64,000 bases of DNA, from positions 1,058,862-1,122,861 of the forward strand of contig NW_017803943.1 of NCBI RefSeq assembly GCF_001625305.1. The letters are read 5' to 3'. Source of the stretch: Branchiostoma belcheri. Its lineage: Eukaryota; Chordata; Leptocardii; Amphioxiformes; Branchiostomatidae. This document shows, one piece after another, positions 55,801 to 64,000 of this stretch (positions are counted from its first letter, which is position 1; each line of letters opens with the position of its first letter). The notes under the pieces were generated by a model, which ran no database searches, was not told the origin of the DNA, and saw only the letters and a program-made list of their open reading frames with translations. A program made the translations under genes and the position numbers.

Positions 55801-58800
55801 AGCCGTATACACAAGGAGTGGGGAATACTGACCGTCACGGACCTGGTACTGAACCACACCAGCTCAGACAGCCCCTGGTTGGACGAACACCCGGAGTGCG
55901 GCTACAACCTCCTGAACTCCCCCCACCTCCGGCCCGCGTACCTGTTGGACAGGGCGCTGTCGCACTTTGGCAGGCAGGTGGAGGAGGGGCAGTGGGAGGG
56001 ACAGGGTGTTCCAGCCAACATCACCAACGATGGGCACATCAGGGTGAGGAACAAGCACTTCTCTAGATCTGAACAGGAACTATTTGTAGTGTCTCCATGT
56101 TGTAGTTTTTTTTCATTGATTGGTGGTATGCATGGGTAACCCATGAAAAACAAAATACAAAGGAAGTAATGGAACATAAAAATGTAGAAAGATGAGACTT
56201 AAAACAGATGCAGAAACATCCATCAACAATCTACACAAGCTGTTCTGTCATATCAGACAGCTGAATTTCATAGGTCCAGATATACCAGAAGTTCTTTTCA
56301 TCCTAACACTCAAGTACTTCAGCACTAAGGACAGTACCCAGATTGTTGTGCTTTTTACTTTGTCCTTGCTAGCTAACATCCTAACACTCATTTACTTCAG
56401 CACTAAGGAAAACACCTGCATAGTTGTGCTTTTTAGTTTGTCCCTGCTAGCTAACATCCTAACACCCATTTACTTCAGCACTAAGGACAGCACCCAGATT
56501 GTTTTACTTTTAACTTTGTCCCTGCTAGCTAACATCCTAAGACTCATAATCAGCACTAAGGAAAATACCTGAATAGTTGTACTTTTAACTTTATCCCTGC
56601 TAGCTGACATCCTAACACTTGTATTTCAGCACTAAGGACAGTATACAGATTGTTGTGCTTTTAACTTAGTCCCTGCTGCCTAACCCATAACCACTAGAGA
56701 ATTGGCAGCCAAATGGCTACTTCAGTGTGCCAAAGGTTAAAATGTTTCAAGATACAATGTGACAGGGCCTTAACTGACAGTGTTAATTCTTACCTTACAG
56801 GCTATGGAGCGAATCTTACTGGAGCAAGTACTGCCTGAACTCAAACTGTGGGAGTTCTACTGTGCAGATGTGGAGGATCTGGTACAACAGTTCAAGGAGG
56901 CTTGTGAAGGTAAAGATAATATGTGAATTGTGTATTATTGTTTATTTGTACATAAAAACAAATCATTTGTTGAAAATGGTGAAGCAAATGATCCCACCAT
57001 GCAGATCAAAAAGAGCAGGGGTCCTTCTATTTTGTACTGTTCAATACATTAGTAAATGCTAATTAGTACATATTTTTTACACAATTAACACAATGAAATG
57101 AAATACACAATGAAATTCTAATGTCCTAAAAAACCAAAGTTGTTTACAGGAAATATACATTTGTAGCATGCAGTAAAAAGTTGGTATGCGGAGTTTCTGC
57201 ATTCTATACTGGCCTGTGTTCGAAAGACGAATGTTTTGGCCATTCCAATTCCCCTGCCCAAAGACATTTCTGACAGTTAAATCTGTATGCTGTGACTTCC
57301 CATCCTATGAATAGCTGAGTGGACAAAGGTGAAGCTTGGTCACATCCAGCGCACACTGATACTGGGTCGAATCAATCACACACATTAGACATGTGCATGA
57401 CTAGGAGATATAGGAAATGCACTTTTTGCTGCACCTATATAACTACATCATTCATGGCTGTGCAGTTTTTATGACTGTGACAGAAAGTTTTAATAAAATT
57501 AGGCCACACCAATTGAATTTGTTGGTTCTCGAATTTTTAAAACTGAATATTATGGTTAATTGGAAAAACCTAATGAAAACAAAGCCTGTAATGTTGGAGT
57601 TGATGTCTTGGTGGACTCAGTTTTATGTCTTAAAATTGATTAAGCTTTTATCTCATGAGGTAAGCCAAATCACATCAAAGACATTCTTTATTGCAAAATA
57701 TGATGCTATTTGTGGATATTTACCATGCTGTGCATATACTAGTATTACCAAGTAGTATCAAAGTGGATAAAACCGTTGGCAGCTGTCAACTATTGATCAG
57801 GCCTCTGATTTGGTGTACTTCCTAATGGTAGGTCTTTGTAGCCCGTTTTAGTTACATTCTTTGTCTAGCCTTCACTGGCCATTGCTTACCTTTAGATAGT
57901 ATGTTTTAGAAAGGAAAGGGTGTGTTAATCACTGTTGAATGTAGGGGAAGAAAGCTTTGTGTGCATTGATTTGATAAGGAAGCTGCCTCTTTGCTGTAGG
58001 GAGATAAATGCCATGTCCTGTCCATCATGTCTTTGCTTTATTTCTTCTCTCCTGAGTTTTCCTTTTTTTCACACGAGTGCTTCTTGATTTCCTTTTCTGA
58101 ACTGTCACTGTTTTGTCTCCTTCTGTGCCCTTGATCTTCCCGGCGGCGGGAGCAGCCCGTTCTCTCGCCACGACTCCTACGCATGGCGCCAAGCATGGCC
58201 AAGGTCGACCCAAGGTCGCCTCCATGGACACCGAAAACGGTGAAGCAACTCTTCAGGCCAAACCAGTTTGACTTCTTGGTTCTCTGATTCACAAAATAAC
58301 CTAAGTACATTGTGTATCACCATGGAAACAGACTTTCAGGGGGGATGTCTGTGCCTTGATCTAGCCAGGCTGAAATTTTTGTCTGTCATCTCAATTTTAT
58401 TTGATGCAACATCACGTCACGCATGTGATGATGCATGCCCCTGGAAAAATGTTGAAATCCTGACCCTCTGAAATGCCATTTCTTGCATTTTGAGGGGCAA
58501 ATCAATCTTGCTGGTAGACTAAGCGTAGTTAAATGACATTTCTTTCCATCACTTTATTCGCCAATTATTTTTGTCCATGAAAGGGCTGATTGCCATGGGC
58601 AAATTATTGTCCATCATAAGCAGCAAAATTCCAGAAAGACGGAGAATAGTTAGAACACTAACCTTGATACACAATACAAAAAGTCATCAATAGATCGATG
58701 CAAGCCTTCTGTTTTCATCCACACCTCTTTCTAAACTGTTGTATCTAAATGTCTGAGAACCAAGGGAATGAATTGGTATGGACTTCAGGCCATGTTGTTA

Positions 58801-60745
58801 ACTTCATAGCCTTGCTGCGTTTGTTCTCTTGTAGTATACGTGATCCCAAAGCACTGCTGCTTGGATAATGCTTGTGGTCCGTTGATCACTGTGGGTGTGT
58901 TCGGTTTTCACGCATGTCAGTGAACCACATCTGCAATCTCCTGTTTATTTCCCAGTTGCCATGTTCTGCTATCCCACAGCTACATGTTGTACATGTACCA
59001 AAGCTGTAGCTTCAGCTTCAATGTCACCACTACTTTGGCACTGCCAGTTCAGGCTGTTATATTTAGAATTTCAAGGGGTTGGTCAGCAATGCTTCCCATT
59101 CACTTTTGCCCTTCCTTTGTTTTCTTTTTCCTTCCTTGTATGAACAATTTGTCTCAAGAAAAAATCTTTACCTGACTATACACCCTGAATTCAATTTTAT
59201 GGAATAGCCTGGTTCTAGTAGAATGTGTAACTTTTTACTAATACATATTGCACTATTATTCACCGAAAGAACTAAAATTATGTATTCTACCTATTAGTAA
59301 ATATAGTAACAGTTCTTACACGTTAAAACCGTCATGTATATTTTGTTGTTCAACTTCTTGTTCTTCTTGGTTGTCCTTAGTAGTTGATAAATAACAGCAC
59401 ACATAGTTTTTTTTTGTTTCTGCAGATTTTAAATGTTATATTTCTTAAGCAATTTTTCAAGAATCATGTAAACTTGATGGCATTCAATTCAACTCCAATA
59501 AGCCAGAGTGAAACTATATAATTAGTTTACAATGTAGCTAGAAATACAATGTATCAACGAAATATTTTTTCTACCAATTTTCTAGAGAAAAATGATGCGA
59601 GTCTCTTTGACTGAGCGTAAGAGCTAAAATGTATCTCCAAAGGTCCCCAGCCATTTCCCATTAGTTTGACTAGTACACAGACTAATTCCCATTTTGCTGA
59701 TGGGCCTGTGAAAATTTATTTTTATTTCCAAGGTGTTGAAAGCTCACAAGGGAGAAATCAGCATACAAAGTACACCTGCTATGCTTTGCCGATTAATTCT
59801 TAAAGAGCCACACAAATATGTCTTAAATGAAACCACGGGGACTAATGATTTATTTTTATCCATCTTTATTCATCACCCAAAAGGAGGATGAAATACTGGA
59901 AGGTTTTGTAACACTGTATAGAAGGAACTATGTCTTATGAAGTGTTATTTTGGAAGATGGATGTTTTGTCACATGTGCTGTTTCTTGCTATCCATCCATG
60001 ATTGTTTCAGCTACATAATGTGCACAACTGTGACAGTAACACACAAAACACACACTGTCAGTTCATTTAGTTCTCGTTAACTAGAGCAGTGATTACTAAT
60101 TGTTCCATAATGATGATTGTACAATTATCAGCATGTTAACCTTCAGTTCTCCCTGCTGGAGCATTCTTTTGGCACCAAATTTGCTCTGGTTACACGGTTA
60201 AGCTCAGTGTTGATTGCAAACATTCACTCTAAAATAGCTGTACGGCTATCAAATTCTATTTTCACCTGTGAAAAATTTTGCCATTTTCTTCTTGTGTCAG
60301 TTTTCTTCCTTGTTTTTTTGGTAAAGACCTTGCCATATACATGTAACCCCCATTAACATTTACCTGCCATGTTACATATAATGTTACATGTATCTACATT
60401 GTATCACTTTAAAAAACAGACTGAGTGTGTTTAAAAGATCTCTAATGCAGCACCCCCCAGGTATAGATATCCATTGTAGTAGAGTGCATTATATTGGGGA
60501 TGTTGCATGATTGGAGATCACTTTGGATGCATTGTGTTATTAGTAGATGCTACATTTTTTTAAAGCTATATCAGTGCTTGCTAATGGTAAAAATTCTCCA
60601 ACTTGCTCTTTTCAGAAGTTGGAAATGCCCTACCAGAGGCAGGGTCGAAGAAGTACCAGCTGACAGTAGTTCAGGACCCAGCATACCGCCGGCTCATGAG
60701 CTCTGTGGACCTGGGCAGGGCACTCACCATCTTCAATGTGGAGAG
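40870..60745 (+). CDS. AGL: Glycogen debranching enzyme, N-terminal part (gene continues past the window)
   Basis: Bifunctional 4-alpha-glucanotransferase/amylo-1,6-glucosidase of glycogen breakdown. Coding exons seen: 40870-41116, 42860-43102, 51006-51225, 55111-55309, 55690-56043, 56801-56909, 58156-58239 (possibly optional), 60616-60745, all in frame. Family stretches: TLFRLQKGWTLHFFLGPSL, SGYFVVDPLLPL, IQTVLSKCIGPFSNWEKTIR, ETGYNMVHLTPIQ, then TVTDLVLNHTSSDSPWLDEH (GH13 region I), EHPECGYNLLNSPHLRPA, LKLWEFYCADV and TVVQDPAYRRL. The catalytic acids of both active sites and the C-terminal half lie outside. The first exon adds about 82 residues with a hydrophobic stretch (YALLCVLLSLRSALVSL) not known from vertebrate AGL; it joins in frame. 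A vertebrate-like start exists at ATG 42940 (MAEGG). No further AGL exon was found in 60746-64000. Confidence 0.93.
41435..41580. mobile_element. Imperfect foldback MITE
   Basis: GGGCTTCAGCTTATTTTTCG at the left pairs with AAAAAAAGCTGAAGCC at the right. The inner arms TACGCATTTTTATCA and TGATAAAAATGCCTA also pair. No target duplication was identified. Confidence 0.6.
42320..42520. repeat. Dispersed repeat family A copy
   Basis: Shares CAGATATCAGTATGCTATGG, GATTCAACTTACTA and the AGCTAAAACCAGCCTA block with the copies at 10370 and 45235. Confidence 0.65.
43188..43345 (+). repeat. tRNA-derived SINE
   Basis: Head GTGTGCCGTAACAGCAGAGC, then GGTCCCGGGTTTGAACCCTG (B-box-like), then the body TTGTACCCTTGGGAAAGGCA. 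Reverse-orientation relatives lie at 27725 and 38820. Confidence 0.7.
45235..45475. repeat. Dispersed repeat family A copy
   Basis: Has TTTATTTTTTGGTACCACCA, TGCTATGGGATAGGGTTGAT and CTTTGGGTACCTTTAAGG. It is the fullest copy in the window, about 240 bp. Confidence 0.65.
47688..47975 (+). repeat. tRNA-derived SINE, near full length
   Basis: Head GTGATTAGCGTTGGTTGC, B-box-like GGGTTCAAATCCC, body TGTCCTTCTGAAAGGCATTA, and tail GTTAAAGATCCCATCGCACT with AAAAGAGTAGGGGTCC. The tail recurs near 2395-2450 and 56985-57030. Confidence 0.7.
49286..50020. mobile_element. 735-bp non-autonomous DNA element with TTA duplications
   Basis: The left end GGGGCACTTTAGACTGACGA is mirrored by the right end TCGTCAGTCTAAAGTCGGCC, giving terminal inverted repeats of about 23 bp with two or three mismatches. 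TTA flanks both ends (49283-49285, 50021-50023). Several internal GTCTAAAG words form subterminal repeats. A G/C-starting terminus with TTA duplication is typical of PIF/Harbinger; that assignment is inference. The open frames inside (49370-49585 minus, 49560-50012 plus) show no recognisable transposase. Confidence 0.7.
50290..50890. repeat. Minisatellite, about 90-bp unit, 6-7 copies
   Basis: GTATTTCTGATGTCTACCTG starts at about 50300, 50391, 50482, 50571, 50660 (interrupted), 50741 and 50830. Each unit contains both ACCTGCACCTAACCTGCAC and GCAGGTTAGTGCAGGT, so single strands can fold. It lies just upstream of AGL exon 51006-51225. Confidence 0.9.
51226..55110. other. AGL intron 3
   Basis: No exon recognised. 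Contents include a CR1/L2-like 3' tail near 51310-51430, a degenerate ACCTACCTAAAAATTT array at about 52085-52262, a short telomere-like run near 52380-52400, and a repeat near 52990-53440 with relatives near 57490-57560 and 58540-58650. Another repeat copy is near 54230-54310. Confidence 0.5.
52085..52262. repeat. Degenerate short tandem repeat (ACCTACCTAAAAATTT)
   Basis: About ten diverged copies of a word of roughly 16 bp, bounded on both sides by GGTGCAC. It is probably an old microsatellite. Confidence 0.6.
56290..56690. repeat. Minisatellite, about 78-bp unit, 5 copies
   Basis: The unit has CATCCTAACACTCATTTACT, then TCAGCACTAAGG, and TTTGTCCCTGCTAGCTAACA. Unit starts are near 56300, 56379, 56458, 56535 and 56608. 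Several units contain ACTTCAG or ATTTCAG, an acceptor-like word. The 126-codon plus frame at 56192-56572 is only this array. Confidence 0.85.
56910..60615. other. AGL introns around the optional exon
   Basis: Apart from the candidate exon 58156-58239, nothing coding was recognised. The 100 bp before that exon are strongly pyrimidine-rich. A SINE tail fragment lies near 56985-57035. A repeat near 60120-60200 (CAGCATGTTAACCTTCAG, TTTTGGCACCAAATTTGCTC) recurs near 63185-63255. Confidence 0.5.
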
Positions 60746-61559
60746 GTTAGTCTTTGTTTCCATACAACTTCCATGTATACACGCATGACAAGCAACTGGA
60801 GTAGTGGATGTTTTTTTGAATTGAAATGTCTGCAGGGTATCCAGATGCCTGAGTAACAGTTTCTTTTGTATCTCATTACCAGAATGTTTTCCATACTAAC
60901 TAACTTATTTCATCAAGCAGGAAAACTAGTTCTAGGCCTGGGTTGGTAAATGAAGCATCTACAAAGACAGTTGAGCATTTGTTGATGTAGCACTATGTAT
61001 GAAGGGTGTGCCTGTCCTTGGTGCTAATGCAGCCATCACTTTCCTAATATACATTTTGAAGTACATAACAAAATGTGTTGGTAAAAGCAGTATGGTAAGT
61101 AAACTTGTAGATGGACTGTAAGTGACAGAAAAATTATCACAAAAGGTGGATGCCTGAATAATCTTACAAATGGCATAATGCCCGTTGTCCAAATGCTAGG
61201 TGTAACAAGTTGCTCAGTGTAGTATAGCAGCATCTGGTTTGTTTCACCAAGGGGTGGTTATACAGCGTATACGTACAGATAGAAATTGTATGATTGCTAA
61301 ACAGACACATTATCAGGTGCCTGCACCTTTGACATTCTTCTAGGTATGTTTGATTATTTTCTTCCAGTGCAGGACTGTAAGTTGGTAGGTTTTGGACAGA
61401 GAGTGATGAATTCAATCAGGTTAAGGTAACAGGTTTGCCTCTAACTGCCAGGAGCCATTGCCCCCACTTTGACAGAGGTTGCCGCAATTATAGGTCTTGC
61501 AGATCTGAAGTTTTTGTAGACATACTTTTCAAGACCTCCTTGGATAAATTATTGGGGAC

Positions 61560-62280
61560 TTCAAACGTCACCCTGTCCTTGGTACTGAACTGCACTTAGC
61601 TACCAATGATGTTATAACTCCCGTTTAAGCTTAGAATTGTCAGCAAGCTTTAGCAGTTTGATGCTGAAGTTTGATGCTACAGAGTTTTGAAATCTCTGAT
61701 TTCTTTTTTTTTTAAACTTCACCCTGTCCTTGGTACTGAACTGAACTTAGCTACCAATGATGGTATAACTCCTGTTTAAGCTTAGAATTGTCAAAAAGCT
61801 TTAGCAGTTTGATGCTAAAGTTTGATGCTACAGAGTTTTGAAGTCTCTGATTTCTTGTTGTTTTTTTTAAACTTCACCCTGTCCTTGGTACTGAACTGCA
61901 CTTAGCTACAAATGATGGCATAATAACTTCTGAATCAGTTCAAGCTGAAAATTGTCAGCAAGCTTTAGCAGTTTGATGCTACATACAGAGGTTTGAAATC
62001 TCTGAATTCCCTTTTTTTCAAAATCTCTTCCTGTCCTTGGTACTGAACTGCACCTAGCTACCAATGATGGTATAATGACTTATGTTTAAGCTGAGAATTG
62101 TCAGCAAGCTTTAGCAGTTTGATGCTACATACAGCAGTTTGAAATCTCTGATTTCTTTTTCTTAAATTTGATCCAAACCTGTCCTTGGTACTGAACTGTA
62201 CTTAGCTACCAACAATGGTATAATAACTTCACTTCAAGTTGACAATTGTCAGCAAGCTTTAGCAGTTTGATAGCTCAGTT
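61560..62280. repeat. Minisatellite, about 150-bp unit, 5 copies
   Basis: TGTCCTTGGTACTGAACTG recurs near 61575, 61725, 61880, 62032 and 62180, each followed by TTAGCTACCAATGATGGTAT and AGCAAGCTTTAGCAGTTTGA with few changes. Confidence 0.88.
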
Positions 62281-63309
62281 GTGGGCAATACCATGCGGCA
62301 TGTGTTGATGAAATTCCGTAGCAACTTTCATCATCCCCAGCGCAGGAATTTGTTATTAGGCGTACGTTCCTGACAAGCACTTTCATCTGCGTCTGTTCTC
62401 TCAGATGAAGGAAAGTGAAGGGCCTTGCATTATACATCAGTGTCCAATTTAGCTCCTTCAAATTCCCAGTCACGCTTCTGTCTTAGACTGAAGAGTTTGA
62501 GTGTTTGTACTTAGTAGTCCAGAGGTGTATAAAACTGGGCTTTTTTAAAAGTTTTGCATCCGCATGGTTGAAGTTTTACTAGTTGTATAAAATTGAAATT
62601 AATTTTTTTAGCCCTAAGCTAAGTTAATAGCATATAGAATCGTCTAGATTTACTAGACGTTTCAAGAACAGGCAAATAAGGAAAATATGAATAAGAAATT
62701 TTCCAAACCAAATATTTGATTACAACGTCCACATTTCTTGTTTACTATAATTTATAATCATTAAAGGACGTTATTTTGTTAACACTTAATACTTTGTTCT
62801 ACAGATTTTTGTCCTTTCTTGTTGCAGTCATGACCAGTTTTGAAATTTGCATCAGATTTGGTATGTCCAGAGCATGTCATCAGTGTCTTTGTGAAAAACA
62901 CCACTAGCATCTGTTTATCTTTGAAATCATTTCCCGCATCTGTTTTGCCTCACTTTTATCGTACCGTGTGTGCCTGCCCTACATGTATGCAAATGCACAT
63001 TGGACAGACATAGATGTGAATCACTAATGCACATACATTGTAGCAGATGGCTTTTAGCATCTGCCTCCCTGGATAGAGCTTAGAGGAGATTTATTTTGAG
63101 CTGCTGAAGACGAATTTGTCTCGGGGTACAGATGAACAATTTTGAATGGCGGTAGGTGATTACAATGACTAGCAATGACCCCTAGATTTGCTTACAATGA
63201 GCATATTAGCCTTCACTCTTCTGGAGTAGCCTTTTGGCACCAAGTTTGCAGTGGGGCTAACCTTAGGAATAGGAATGGAAAACAAACACATAAGGTTAAT
63301 GACCTAGAC

Positions 63310-63400
63310 CAGACATCTGTCACCATGGTTACCAGTGATGTAGCAACAACCTATGGTGTTGGGTTACATTATGTTGCAAGTTGCATGGCATACAACATGT
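63310..63400 (-). repeat. Dispersed repeat, copy 3 (inverted, partial)
   Basis: GGTGTTGGGTTACATTATGT is the complement of the core of copies 13575-13935 and 24777-25075, together with the TGTCACCATGGTTACCAG block. Confidence 0.65.
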
Positions 63401-64000
63401 GTTTGTTGGAATTATGTCAAATAACGGAAAGGCAGATCACTTGGTTGACATCAGACATACCTGAACCGCTCCAATTTTACCCATACTAACCCTCATTATG
63501 CAGCTGATATTTCAAGCCCTGTCCTCTGATCTCTGCCTTTTTTGGTTCATAAATCTCCTACTACAGCTAGACCTGACATTGGCCTGAGATCAGACCTCCT
63601 GAATTATGCAGTATCCTGTCATTAAAGGATATTAATAACACAGACCATCATCTCTGGGGCAGGGCATCTAAAGGATGGGAGGTGGTCGCAATTAAAATGT
63701 TCTGTCAGCCGGATAATGCCGACAACTCTCCTGTGTTTCACAGTCACTTAGAACCCTTTTAACCTCTTCCCTGCTGCCTAACCTCATAGCCGATACAAAT
63801 TTGGTGCCAAATGGCTATCTTGGCAGGCTAAAAGTTAAAACAATGCAAGTGTTAAAACAATGCAAGCTAAGAAAATCAGAAGAAATTGCAGAACTGAAAG
63901 TCAATTTGCAAGCATTAAGTCCTTTGGTTGTCGTTACAGAAATGATTACATTTTAAATAAATGCAGGACAAGGTAGTTAGTAGAAAAAATTTATTTTGCA

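Larger units (their letters stand above)
60746..64000. other. AGL intron, right edge of window
   Basis: No AGL exon or other gene recognised. It holds a minisatellite (61560-62280), an inverted partial copy of the 13575/24777 repeat (63310-63400) and a single copy related to the 50290 minisatellite near 63450-63525. Confidence 0.5.

Noticed and set aside
56192-56572. 126-codon plus-strand frame with repeated LTLSLLANILT text
   Set aside because: It is a translation of the 78-bp minisatellite; the unit length divisible by three keeps the frame open.

Overview
The window is eukaryotic, intron-rich DNA with short exons, GT/AG introns and many short dispersed repeats. The gene set (TTLL7, a FYN-binding-protein-like adaptor, LRRC42, HSPB11/IFT25, PYROXD1, YJU2B/CCDC130, AGL) and the repeats (foldback MITEs, tRNA-derived SINEs) fit an invertebrate chordate, most likely a lancelet (Branchiostoma). 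That identity is an inference from gene content and was not confirmed by a search.

Layout: TTLL7 (minus, coding 1455-11275, 18 coding exons, 875 aa) is divergent from a FYB-family adaptor (plus, 14850-21418, 12 coding exons, 532 aa). LRRC42 (minus, 23267-28037, 9 exons) and HSPB11 (plus, 28472-29762, 5 exons, 138 aa) are head to head with 434 bp between their start codons. PYROXD1 (minus, 30235-35721, 13 exons, 517 aa) and YJU2B (minus, 36580-39642, 8 exons, 402 aa) follow. AGL (plus, from 40870) runs off the right edge; its last recognised exon ends at 60745. I rebuilt exon chains by eye from splice sites, reading frame and remembered family sequences. For five of the six complete genes the summed exon lengths are an exact multiple of three. 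LRRC42 is one base short, which agrees with an apparent 1-nt deletion in its sixth coding exon.

The genes do not form one pathway: a tubulin polyglutamylase, a ciliary IFT-B subunit, an SH3 adaptor, a spliceosome-associated protein, a flavin oxidoreductase and glycogen debranching enzyme. From general knowledge, four of the loci (TTLL7, FYB2, LRRC42-HSPB11, AGL) have human counterparts on 1p, so the window may preserve part of an ancestral chordate linkage group.

Non-coding DNA is rich in mobile-element remains. These include foldback elements sharing the motif CCAAGCAGAT (one with a 9-bp target duplication), a 735-bp element with TTA duplications, a perfect 178-bp-arm palindrome in LRRC42 intron 1, tRNA-like SINE heads and three minisatellites in AGL introns. 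No rRNA, true tRNA gene, CRISPR array or complete transposase was recognised.
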